DNA from: Erysipelotrichaceae bacterium
GTDB lineage: Bacteria > Bacillota_I > Bacilli_A > RFN20 > DUOF01
Reading direction: 5' to 3'
Assembly (NCBI GenBank): GCA_015058985.1
Contig: SVBH01000004.1
Coordinates: 34,236-98,235 of the forward strand
Length of the DNA: 64,000 nucleotides
Numbering within the stretch: position 1 is the stretch's first letter; each line of letters opens with the position of its first letter. Of this stretch, positions 51,648-61,400 are shown piece after piece. A program made the position numbers and the translations under genes. The notes below the pieces were generated by a model. It worked only from the letters and a program-made list of their open reading frames with translations, was not told the origin of the DNA and made no database searches.

Positions 51648-52247
51648 TTATCCACATTTAATGGACTTTAAAATATAGAAACCTTTTTTCTTTTCAAGAA
51701 TTTCACAATTTCCAAATAATTCTATTAACTTTTTCTCACTACTCTTCGCACCATGACTTTTCCTATTCACTACATATAGGATTCCATTTAAATCTAAACA
51801 GTTGTACGCCTGTGAGAAAAAACTAAATACAACTTCTTTGCCTGCCCTAATTGGAGGATTAGTTACTACCATATTAAATAATCCTTTTACATTAGAACAA
51901 ATATTACTTTCATAAACCTTATAATTATTAATCTTGTTTAGAAGGATGTTCTCATTACACAAAGATAAAGCTCTCTCATTGACATCTACTCCTTCAATTT
52001 TACTTTCAGGAAAAATAGAAGCAAGTGTAATGCCCAAACATCCAATTCCACAACCAAGATCTAATATTCTACCATTTAAAGATTCTTCTTTAAGTACATT
52101 CAAGAAGATAGCAGTTCCCTCATCTAATTCATCTTTAGAAAAAACTCCAAAATCAGATTTCATAATATATTCTTTATTATTAAAGGTATATTTAAATTCC
52201 ATCTTTTTTGATTTTAAGTCTTTATCATTTTCAAAATAATGAGACAT
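51648..52247 (-). CDS. class I SAM-dependent methyltransferase (RsmC/YbxB-like)
   Basis: ILDLGCGIGCLGITLA; MVVTNPPIRAGKE; position between rplL and rpoB. Confidence 0.88.
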   Translation of the reverse strand: MSHYFENDKDLKSKKMEFKYTFNNKEYIMKSDFGVFSKDELDEGTAIFLNVLKEESLNGRILDLGCGIGCLGITLASIFPESKIEGVDVNERALSLCNENILLNKINNYKVYESNICSNVKGLFNMVVTNPPIRAGKEVVFSFFSQAYNCLDLNGILYVVNRKSHGAKSSEKKLIELFGNCEILEKKKGFYILKSIKCG

Positions 52248-52271
52248 CTTTGCTACCTCCTTAAACGACCA

Positions 52272-52299
52272 AAACCTGCATTGAATTTACTGCAGGTTT
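52272..52299 (-). other. hairpin between rplL and the methyltransferase gene (possible attenuator/processing site)
   Basis: AAACCTGCA...TGCAGGTTT with weak U tract. Confidence 0.5.
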
Positions 52300-52316
52300 A
52301 GTTTTTATTAGGCTAA

Positions 52317-52694
52317 TTATTTTACTTCAACTTCAGCTCCAGCTTCAACTAATTTAGCTTTTGCTTCTTCAGCTGCTGCTGGTGATACTTTTTCTTTAAT
52401 TGCACAAGGTGCACCATCTACTAATTTCTTAGCATCGATAAGTCCAACACCTGTTAATGCTTGAACTGCTTTGATAACTGCAACTTTGTTAGCTCCAACT
52501 GATTTTAAGAATACGCTAACTTCGCTTGGTGCTGCTGCTGCTTCTGCTTCAGCTGCTGGTGCTGCTGCTCCAGCTACAGGAGCTGCTGCAACTACTCCAA
52601 ATTCTTCTTCGATTGCTTTGACTAATTCATTAACTTCTAGGATAGTCATTTCCTTTAAACTTTCAATAATTTCTTGAGCACTTAATTTTGCCAT
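52317..52694 (-). CDS. rplL: 50S ribosomal protein L7/L12
   Basis: EKTEF-like C-domain: [43 protein letters not shown]; Ala-rich hinge. Confidence 0.97.
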   Translation of the reverse strand: MAKLSAQEIIESLKEMTILEVNELVKAIEEEFGVVAAAPVAGAAAPAAEAEAAAAPSEVSVFLKSVGANKVAVIKAVQALTGVGLIDAKKLVDGAPCAIKEKVSPAAAEEAKAKLVEAGAEVEVK

Positions 52695-52712
52695 TTTAAT
52701 TTTCCTCCTCTA

Positions 52713-53204
52713 TTAAGCTTCTTTTGCTTCGCCTACTGCTTTAACAGCACATGCAAATTTGATGATAGGTGTTTGTAAACATCCTAATAACATTGAAATC
52801 ATACCTTCTTTGTTTGGTAACTTTGCGATTTCTTTAATTTCTTTTTCTCCTAATACTTTTCCTTCAACAACTCCAGATTTGATTACTAAGTTTTTCTCTT
52901 TCTTAGCAAATTTACTTAGAATTGCAGGAGCAGTAGTAGCTTCTTTACCTAATACAATTGCGTTAGGTCCAACTAGACTTTCTGTAAGTCCTTCATATCC
53001 TAGACTTTGCGCAGCTCTTACAACTAAATTGTTTTTGTAAACTTTAATACTTGCATTTTCAGCACGTAATTGTCTACGTAAGTTAGTTAAAGCAGCAACT
53101 GTTAATCCACGATATTCTACAACAACTACAGATCCGCTTTCTTTCATCATAGTAGCGATTTGTTCTACAGTTTGTTGTTTTGCTTCGATTGTTCTTTGAT
53201 TCAC
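52713..53204 (-). CDS. rplJ: 50S ribosomal protein L10
   Basis: VVVEYRGLTVAALTNLRRQLRAENASIKVYKNNLVVRA. Confidence 0.97.
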   Translation of the reverse strand: MNQRTIEAKQQTVEQIATMMKESGSVVVVEYRGLTVAALTNLRRQLRAENASIKVYKNNLVVRAAQSLGYEGLTESLVGPNAIVLGKEATTAPAILSKFAKKEKNLVIKSGVVEGKVLGEKEIKEIAKLPNKEGMISMLLGCLQTPIIKFACAVKAVGEAKEA

Positions 53205-53214
53205 TTAAGTTTCC

Positions 53215-53370
53215 TCCTTTTTATTTTTATTAAAAAGTACCAATATCCAAAACAAAACCCTGTACAAAGACAGGGTGAGTTTAAGAAATAACATTCTCTT
53301 TACACCTCGGTAACCTTATTAAGTCTAACTTCGACCGTTACTGTCTTTGGCTATTGAATACGCTTTAATC
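53215..53370 (-). ncRNA. L10 leader (autoregulatory 5' leader of rplJ-rplL)
   Basis: conserved ...GGTTACCGAGGTGTAAAGAG... core and CCCTGTCTTTGTACAGGG hairpin between rplA and rplJ. Confidence 0.75.
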
Positions 53371-53378
53371 TAATTTAA

Positions 53379-54062
53379 TTAAATTTTTTCTACTAAAACT
53401 TTTACTGAAGGTCCCATTGTAGTACTTAATGCTACATTCTTCATATATAGACCTTTAACAGTAGATGGTTTAGCTTTTACTAAAACATCATAAATTGCTT
53501 TGAAGTTTTCTTGTAATTTAGTAGGTTCGAATGAAACTCTACCGATTGATAAGTTGATGTTTCCTTCTTTATCAACACGGTATTCTACTTTACCAGCTTT
53601 AACTTCAGATACTGCTTTTGCGATATCCATAGCAACTGTTCCAGTTTTTGGGTTTGGCATTAAACCTTTAGGTCCTAATAAACGACCAATTTTACCTAAC
53701 TCTCCCATCATATCTGGAGTAGCTACGATAACATCATATCCAAACCAACTTTCTTTTTGGATCTTTTCGATCATTTCTTTTCCACCAACATAGTCAGCTC
53801 CAGCTGCTTTAGCTTCTTCTACTTTATTAGTAATAGCTAAAACTACTTTTGTTTTTCCAGTTCCATTAGGTAAAACTAGAGCTCCTCTGATTTGTTGGTC
53901 AGCATATTTTGGGTCAACCCCTAATCTAAATGAAACATCTACAGATGCATCAAATTTAGATGGATTAGTTTTCTTAACTAATTCGCAAGCTTCTGCAATT
54001 GGGTAAGCTTTGTTCTTTTCAACAAGTGCAGCAACTGCTACATATTTTTTTCCTTTCTTCAT
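53379..54062 (-). CDS. rplA: 50S ribosomal protein L1
   Basis: [48 protein letters not shown]. Confidence 0.97.
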   Translation of the reverse strand: MKKGKKYVAVAALVEKNKAYPIAEACELVKKTNPSKFDASVDVSFRLGVDPKYADQQIRGALVLPNGTGKTKVVLAITNKVEEAKAAGADYVGGKEMIEKIQKESWFGYDVIVATPDMMGELGKIGRLLGPKGLMPNPKTGTVAMDIAKAVSEVKAGKVEYRVDKEGNINLSIGRVSFEPTKLQENFKAIYDVLVKAKPSTVKGLYMKNVALSTTMGPSVKVLVEKI

Positions 54063-54106
54063 AATTTCCTCCCTGTGGTATTAACGGATTTTCCTCCCAC
54101 TCTATT

Positions 54107-54520
54107 TTATTCTTCTACTGTAACGCCCATGCTTCTAGCGCTTCCTGCAATAATCTTCATTGCAGCTTCTACGTCATTAGCGTTTAAATCAACCATTTTA
54201 GCTTCAGCAATTTTCTTCAAATCTTCTTTTTTCAAAGTTCCAACTTTAACAGTTTTAGCTTTTGCAGATCCAGATTTAACACCTGCATACTTTTTGATAA
54301 GATATGAAGCTGGTGCTGTTTTTACAACAAAATCAAAACTCTTATCTTCATAAGCTGTGATAATTACAGGTACAGGTTCTCCTGATCTGTCTTTTGTTTT
54401 GTCGTTGAACTCTGTACAAAACTTAGGCATATTAACACCAGCTGATGCTAATGCTGATCCTGGTTTTGCAGCTCCGCCTGGAAGTTCTAACTTAACAACC
54501 TTTGCGACTTTCTTACTCAC
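54107..54520 (-). CDS. rplK: 50S ribosomal protein L11 (divergent N-terminus)
   Basis: GVNMPKFCTEFNDKT; TVKVGTLKKEDLKKIAEAKMVDLNANDVEAAMKIIAGSARSMGVTVEE; GTG start after AGGAGG. Confidence 0.93.
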   Translation of the reverse strand: MSKKVAKVVKLELPGGAAKPGSALASAGVNMPKFCTEFNDKTKDRSGEPVPVIITAYEDKSFDFVVKTAPASYLIKKYAGVKSGSAKAKTVKVGTLKKEDLKKIAEAKMVDLNANDVEAAMKIIAGSARSMGVTVEE

Positions 54521-54612
54521 GTGACACACCTCCTATTATTTTTGTCCGTGCTGTGGTCATAACAAACTTACGTTCTGCCACTGCGCAATCTTGCACACCC
54601 GTGCACTTTGAT

Positions 54613-54641
54613 ATTTTATTACAAATATAATATATTTGCAA
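54613..54641 (-). promoter_or_regulatory. rplK promoter
   Basis: TTGCAA-N17-TAAAAT. Confidence 0.55.
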
Positions 54642-54772
54642 GAAATTTATAAAAAAGCCATTTTCATTGTGTAAAACTTTTGAAAACTAGTTGCTTTTGA
54701 ACAAAAAAAGCGTTTTTACTTTTTTTATAATCTTAATTAGATTATACTATAACCATAGAGGAGTTGATTATC

Positions 54773-55924
54773 ATGGAAATGAACATTAACAAAACAAGTG
54801 TTGATGATTTCTACAAAGAAATGTTCAAAGGATCAGACAAAAATCAACAACTAAGATCATTAGAATTATCTTTTAATGCTCTATTTGATAACAAAATGTC
54901 AATTTTAAACAAAGAACTGTATAAACTAGGAAAACACAATGTTTTTAATCAAAACGGATCCTTAACCATGGAAAAAATACAAGATGGAGGATTTGTTTTT
55001 GAAATCAAAGACATTAAGATTTTAAATACAAATTACACTCCTATCTACTTAAAGGGAAATGATATCTTAAACCTTATGGATCAGTTAATTGAAAATATTT
55101 CTTATTTAGAAGCTTTTGTTAATATTGCAGAACAATCTACTAAAAATTTAAAACCTGAAGAAAAAAAGAAATTCACTGATAAAATCATGGATGAAGCTTA
55201 CGATAATTTTCCAAATCCTACTACCAATACAAAGCAAATTGAAAAAGAAGCAAAAATTGAAGTAGAAGTTAAAACAAAAATAGACAAAATCATTGATAAG
55301 TTACCACCAAAAATAAAGCACTTTGTAGAAACTGATTTAACTAACAAATATCTTTTAGAACACGTATCAAAACAAGTTGGAGACCCCGAAGCAAACTTAG
55401 AAAACATTGTAAACGAAAAGGTTGCTAAAAAGGTCGCAGAAGTTATAGAGCAAAAAGCCCCTGCTATCATTCATAGCTTAGATCCAAAAGGCAAAAAAGA
55501 ATTAGCACAATCCGTAGACAATGCTATCAAACAAACTGCAGCTACTCAAGACGTAAACATCCAATTAGCTCCTAATAAAAACGTTCCTGAAAAAGAGGAA
55601 ACAATTGCTAACCTTGAATACGTTGATCAAGTTGTCAATACACTTGATATCAATACTCTTAAAAAAGACGACAAAAAAGGCGAAAAAGGAGTTACAGAAA
55701 GACCTCTTAATGAAGAAGAAAAAGCTAAAATTGAGAAAAATCTTGGAACTGCTAAAAATATGTTCTCTGGAATCAACTTAGATTTTATTGAGAAAAATAA
55801 AGATATGGACTTCAAAGAATTAAGCGTGGAAGAATTCCAACAATTAAGCCCTGAAGAACAAACTGAATACTTGAAAAAACAAGAAGAATTTGAAAAGAAT
55901 TTTGTAGGTCCTCGTAGACCATAA
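54773..55924 (+). CDS. hypothetical Lys/Glu-rich cytoplasmic protein (383 aa)
   Basis: ATG after GAGGAGTTGATTATC; no TM; no family recognised. Confidence 0.6.
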   Translation: MEMNINKTSVDDFYKEMFKGSDKNQQLRSLELSFNALFDNKMSILNKELYKLGKHNVFNQNGSLTMEKIQDGGFVFEIKDIKILNTNYTPIYLKGNDILNLMDQLIENISYLEAFVNIAEQSTKNLKPEEKKKFTDKIMDEAYDNFPNPTTNTKQIEKEAKIEVEVKTKIDKIIDKLPPKIKHFVETDLTNKYLLEHVSKQVGDPEANLENIVNEKVAKKVAEVIEQKAPAIIHSLDPKGKKELAQSVDNAIKQTAATQDVNIQLAPNKNVPEKEETIANLEYVDQVVNTLDINTLKKDDKKGEKGVTERPLNEEEKAKIEKNLGTAKNMFSGINLDFIEKNKDMDFKELSVEEFQQLSPEEQTEYLKKQEEFEKNFVGPRRP

Positions 55925-55931
55925 AAAAATT

Positions 55932-55960
55932 AAAAGTCCTAAGCAAAAATTAGGACTTTT
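55932..55960. terminator. bidirectional terminator between 54773 gene and nusG
   Basis: AAAAGTCCTAA-GCAAAAA-TTAGGACTTTT. Confidence 0.85.
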
Positions 55961-55969
55961 TCTTTTTAA

Positions 55970-56560
55970 TTAAATTTTTTCAATATCAGTAAATGCAACT
56001 TCAACAGGAGTTTCTCTGCCAAAGAAGATAGCACTTACAACAACCATTTTTCTTGCTGTGTCAATTGATTGAATAGTTCCTTCACTACCAGCTAAAGGAC
56101 CTTGAAGAATTCTAACATCATCACCAGCTTGATATCCACAGAACATATCATCTTCAACCATTCCCATTCTCTTTAACACAGGTTCAATTTGTTCTTTAGG
56201 TAAAGGAAAAGGTTTAGCTCCACGTCCACTTGATCCAACGAATCCAGTAACTCCAGGAGTATTTCTAACAACATACCATGCTTCATCAGTCATAATCATT
56301 TCAACAAATACATATCCAGGATATGTATTTTTCATTTTAACCTTACCAGTATTAACGCCATCTTTCATTACACTTACAGGTTGCTCAGCGACGATAACTC
56401 TATAAATATAATCTTGCATATTCATACTTTCAATTCTTCTAATAAGATTATCTTTTACTTTATTTTCATGTCCAGAATAAGCATTAACAACATACCATTT
56501 TTTTTCATTGGAAACTTTATCTTCTTCTAAAATTGGTTCATTCATTCTATTTTCTTCCAT
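55970..56560 (-). CDS. nusG: transcription termination/antitermination protein NusG
   Basis: KKWYVVNAYSGHENKVKDNL; VFVEMIMTDEAWYVVRNTPGVTGFVGS; ILQGPLAGSEGTIQSID. Confidence 0.97.
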   Translation of the reverse strand: MEENRMNEPILEEDKVSNEKKWYVVNAYSGHENKVKDNLIRRIESMNMQDYIYRVIVAEQPVSVMKDGVNTGKVKMKNTYPGYVFVEMIMTDEAWYVVRNTPGVTGFVGSSGRGAKPFPLPKEQIEPVLKRMGMVEDDMFCGYQAGDDVRILQGPLAGSEGTIQSIDTARKMVVVSAIFFGRETPVEVAFTDIEKI

Positions 56561-56575
56561 CTCTATCACCTACAA

Positions 56576-56767
56576 TTACATAGTTAATCCAATTATTTCA
56601 AACATTTTAACAATAACTGCATTTAATACATGAAATAACAATCCAAAAAATACAAGATACAATAAAACCTTAATAGTAGTAAAAACAACTTCTTTTGGTT
56701 TAGCCCATCTTACTTTAGTAGATTCATAAGCAACACCTTTAAAATATCTTCCAATTGTTCTAAACAT
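56576..56767 (-). CDS. secE: preprotein translocase subunit SecE
   Basis: 63 aa; STKVRWAKPKEVVFTTIKVLLYLVFFGLLF. Confidence 0.93.
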   Translation of the reverse strand: MFRTIGRYFKGVAYESTKVRWAKPKEVVFTTIKVLLYLVFFGLLFHVLNAVIVKMFEIIGLTM

Positions 56768-56781
56768 ATTCTTTATCCTCC

Positions 56782-56928
56782 TTACTTACTTTGCTTATGC
56801 AAAGTATGCTCGTTACATTTTTTACAATGCTTAATTACTTCTAGTCTTTTATCATCCGAAGTTTTAACTGTCGTGGTGTAATTTCTAGATAAACACTTCG
56901 TGCAAACAAGTAACACTTTTTTTCTCAT
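56782..56928 (-). CDS. rpmG: 50S ribosomal protein L33 (48 aa)
   Basis: manual translation [48 protein letters not shown]. Confidence 0.92.
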   Translation of the reverse strand: MRKKVLLVCTKCLSRNYTTTVKTSDDKRLEVIKHCKKCNEHTLHKQSK

Positions 56929-56996
56929 AAAAGCACCACCTTACCTTTAAAAATTTATCACATGTGCGATTAATAGTCAATTTTTATTACGATTTT

Positions 56997-57593
56997 TTAG
57001 CAATTTGTTAATTTTTTTCTGATCTTGTAAATAACATAATCTACTCTCTTAAAAGGTATTCCTACAATCTCTCCAATTTCTTTATAACTTTTACCTTCGC
57101 TTTTTAAAGTGATAATCTTTAGTTCCTCATTACTCAATTTGGAAAGTATTTCCTTTATACTATCACTTTTATCAGCAACGTCATAATTACCAGATACATC
57201 ACTAATAATATATTTAGACTCAACAGTATCAAGATAATTGATATCATCTAAACCATTCAAAGATGCATCTAAAGACAAAGCACTAGCTAATGCTTTCTTA
57301 CCATTAGAATTCTCACTTCTAATTTTCTTAATGATAAATCGATCCAAACATACCTTTAAATAAGAAATAAAACGACCTAAATTGCTATCATATTCATCAA
57401 TATAATTATCGAACACAGATAAGAAATCATTAAAAATATCTTCTACCTCGATCTTATTAAATCTCAGCAAACCTTTTTTATTATTAATCCATTTTAAAAC
57501 AATTTTCTTATATCTATCGAACAATAGATTATATGCTTCCTTATTATCTTCCCTAACAAGACTTATAAGTAAATCATCGCTACACTCATCCAA
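56997..57593 (-). CDS. sigma-70 family RNA polymerase sigma factor (SigH-like by synteny)
   Basis: LISLVREDNKEAYNLLFDRYK...; C-terminal LSNEELKIITLKSEGKSYKEIGEIVGIPFKRVDYVIYKIRKKL. Confidence 0.82.
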   Translation of the reverse strand: MDECSDDLLISLVREDNKEAYNLLFDRYKKIVLKWINNKKGLLRFNKIEVEDIFNDFLSVFDNYIDEYDSNLGRFISYLKVCLDRFIIKKIRSENSNGKKALASALSLDASLNGLDDINYLDTVESKYIISDVSGNYDVADKSDSIKEILSKLSNEELKIITLKSEGKSYKEIGEIVGIPFKRVDYVIYKIRKKLTNC

Positions 57594-57604
57594 ATTTATT
57601 CCTC

Positions 57605-58330
57605 CTATAATGGATTTTGTTGTGAATGAATTTGATATAAAAGTATCCCTGTAGCTACAGAAACATTTAAAGAATTAACATGCCCAACCATTGGTAAATT
57701 AACTTTAAAATCGCAGTTTTTTAAAACTAATTTGGAAATTCCTTTTCCTTCAGAACCTACAACAAGAGCAATCTTTCCTTTGTAATCTACTTGGCGATAA
57801 TCCAAAGAATTATCTTCCTCTGCGCCAACCAACCAATAACCAATAGTTTTTAAATCTTCTATTAATCGATTAAGATTAGTAACTTGACATATACGAACAT
57901 GTTCAATAGCTCCAGTAGAAACCTTTGCAACTGTATCATTTAAAGGTGCATTACCAAATTTTGGTACAAAAACAGCATCTACCCCAATTGCATCACATGT
58001 TCTCAAAATCGCACCAAAATTATGAGGATCTTCAATTCCATCTGCAATTAGTACAATTGAATCTTTTTTATCTTTGATAATTTTTTCAACTGACTTATAA
58101 TCTCGATACTCATAAGACTTTACTTTTGCTAAAATTCCTTGATGCAATCCTTTATTACTTAATTTATCAGCTTTTTTGCTATCTATATAAGTAATTTTTA
58201 ATTTGTTATCACTAAGAAGCTTTAGAACCTTAGAATCAGAAAAATTATCTACCAATAAAATTTGTTCAATATCTTTCTTACTTTTTATCCTTTCACTTAC
58301 AACATTTTTTCCATATATATATTGTGCCAT
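57605..58330 (-). CDS. rlmB: 23S rRNA (guanosine-2'-O-)-methyltransferase RlmB / SpoU family
   Basis: IADGIEDPHNFGAILRTCDAIGVDAV; LVVGSEGKGIS; NLPMVGHVNSLNVSVATGILLY. Confidence 0.92.
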   Translation of the reverse strand: MAQYIYGKNVVSERIKSKKDIEQILLVDNFSDSKVLKLLSDNKLKITYIDSKKADKLSNKGLHQGILAKVKSYEYRDYKSVEKIIKDKKDSIVLIADGIEDPHNFGAILRTCDAIGVDAVFVPKFGNAPLNDTVAKVSTGAIEHVRICQVTNLNRLIEDLKTIGYWLVGAEEDNSLDYRQVDYKGKIALVVGSEGKGISKLVLKNCDFKVNLPMVGHVNSLNVSVATGILLYQIHSQQNPL

Positions 58331-58390
58331 ATTTTCACTCCTTAGTGGTCTCATCTTTTTCCCATATTAGTTTACCATTTTATTCATAAA

Positions 58391-58416
58391 AGAAAAAGGA
58401 ACATTTGTTCCCTTTT
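58391..58416 (-). terminator. terminator of the 1182-aa protein gene
   Basis: imperfect hairpin GAAAAGGGAAC...GTTCCTTTTTC. Confidence 0.55.
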
Positions 58417-58426
58417 CTAATAATTA

Positions 58427-61400
58427 CTATTCAAAATAGACAATTTTCTTAAGTGCATCCTTACCAGTTGTAGGAGCATCTAAATTATCAATTTCACTGA
58501 CGATTGTATTGTAAACAAGTACATTATCAATAGCAATCTTCTTTTCATCTGGAATATCGTTAGAATTGATAACAGAAGCAACAATAACAGAATTTGCAAT
58601 CTTCTTAAACAATCCATCTTCACCAAACAATTCATTTACATTAGATGCATCAATTGTGAAATCTTCAAGAGGTAACATTGTTTCTAGTCCATCTTTAACA
58701 GCAAGTTCATTAGTCCAATTAATATCCTTAATGACTAAACTATCTACAAATTCAACATTAGTTGCAGTACTGACATCATTATCAATATCAATTTCTCCTA
58801 AAACAGATTTTAATCTAGACTTAATCTCTCTTTCAGCAACAGGACCAAAAATTGTAGAATCAGCTAGAACAAGCTTCAACTCATCAAGTTTAGGACCAAA
58901 TTCGTCACTTTCATCGCTAACACCATCAAATTCTTGTAATTTATCATAAACGTTGAATTCTTTTCTATAGTCAGCACCAAAGATATCTAAATTATCAATA
59001 TAATCCTCATATTCAGCTGTTTCAGAAGTTGTAGGATTATCTACATCTTCAAAGAAATAAGGTTTTACTAAACTCTTAATTTCATCAAATAATGTATCTT
59101 CAACAATATATTTAACAACTGTTGTGTCAGCAGCAGCAGTCATTGCAGCAGTAAGCTTATCTCCATCTCCACCTTCAACATTACTATAATCAGCATCTCC
59201 TGGATAATGGATAATCTCAAATTGATCTTTAACAGATACTTCATTATCCCAATTTACACTACCATCATTGTTATCATCAAAAATATCCAATGAATTAATA
59301 AATGTATCTTCAAATAAAGCAGTACCATCTTCTGCCTTTATAACAGCCAAACCATCTTTAACCTTTGTAGAAACTAAATCCTTAACTACGACAGTTTCTT
59401 TTGCACTATCAATAAAACTAGGAATCATTTCTATTTCTACATCTTTTTGAGTTTCGTGAGTAGCATCATCTGTTATATTCCACAACAATTCATTAGCAGC
59501 AGTTAATTCAACACTCCAAGATACTCCATCTGTTAATTCTTCTTGCGTTTTCTTATCAGTTCCATCTAATTCTAATAATTCATTAACTTTATTAGTAATT
59601 GAAGGTCCAAGAGTTTTTGACTCCAACAAGTTAGAAACAATAACACTTACATTATTTATTCTAATTTGAGTATCACTAGCACTAGGATCCATTTTTCCAA
59701 TGTTTTCAAAATCATTAACAGCATCTTCATTATCTAAAGCATTAACCAATAATTTTATTTCATTTTTCCAATCAGACTTAGTAAAATCATCAGTGCTTCC
59801 AACAACTAATGTTTCTCCATCAAATTCAAAACTATCAAGTTCTGTATTCAATTTACTAGTAACTACTTTATAAATAACATTAGATGCAAACAAAGTATCA
59901 ATATTAGCATCAACTTTTAAGATATCAACCATTATATCAGTAGTTTCTGCTCCATCTGCAAAGAACCCTTCATTAGATAACATTTTATATGCTCTTAATA
60001 AATTTTCTATTTCTTCTTCCCAAACAATTTCATCATAAGTTAAAGTCTCATCAATAGATTTAATTTGAGATTCAATAATATCTGGGAAAACAGCCATAAA
60101 TACTTCAGAAGAAACAATTGCATCACTTAATTCTTCTATCTCATCAACTTCTCCATCTACTTCTAATTCTGCTATAAATGTATTGACATCAAAATCATCT
60201 TCGAATGCACCGCCATCATAAAATACTTTCGCAGCTACTAATAAAGCTTCCATTTCAGTAGACCAATCAATGTCTTCTGGTAAAGAGACAGTTCCTTCTT
60301 CCATCATTGAAGTTAAAGTTTCTTCAAGAGTTGGTTCAATAATTTCAGGAATAAGAGCAGTTATAAGTTTAGAAGATCCCATCTTTTGTCCTAATAAAGA
60401 TACTTTTTCTTTAGTAGGTCCCAAAATAGCTTCTAACATATCCTGGTCATTTTCAATGGCATCAATAACACCCTCCTTAGAAAGAAGTACAGCTAATGAA
60501 ACAATATTTTTAATTTCAGTAGACCAACTAACATCTCCTAAATTTAAGTCTTCACTAGTATAATCTTTATCCAAAGTATCATTAAAATATTTAATAACAA
60601 ATGGTTCAACAACATTTCCAATAACTTGGGAAATTAAACTAGATTCAAATAAAGAATCTACCAACTCATTTGTCTCAGTTTCATTAACGTTTGATAAAAT
60701 TGCACTTCCTTTTGCAGAAAGCTCATATTCATTTGTCTCTGCATTCAACACAATTACACCAGTATCTTTAAATTTACTTACAGCAGTTAAAATAGCATGT
60801 AATTCTTCACTAAAATCAATTCCTTCTGTGTTAATAGTAACAGTCTTAGTTCCTCCAAAAGAACTAATTAATTCTTCTACCATTTCATCAAACTTAGGAA
60901 CCAAATAAGTATCATATAATTGTGTAATTAAATTAGATTTTTTAATACTTTCAACCAATCCATCAATATGTTCACCATCTAAATTTGCGACAATATTGTA
61001 GTAATTATCAGTTATTTCTGTTCCTTCAAATAAAGGCAACTTAACGATTTCACTTGCTATATTGAATAAATTTTGAATTTCTTGCTTAGCACTAATCTTA
61101 GTTAAATCAAAACCTTCTGGTAAATCCAACTCTTTCTCAATAACTTTAAATCCAACTTTTTCAATAATAGTAACTAATAATTTAACACTAGAAATAGAAT
61201 TACCTAACCTAGTTACATCCTCAGAAGTCAATTTACTTGCCAAAGCAGCAGCGTCCATTTCGCCTTCTAAAGATAATCCCTTTTTTTCTAAAGTTAAGTA
61301 AATATCAAAAGTATTCTTTAAATCTTGTTGAAGATTTATCTTTTCGCCATAAAGTTTCATATTAGACATTAATCTAAACATTCCTTTATCTAAATTAGCA

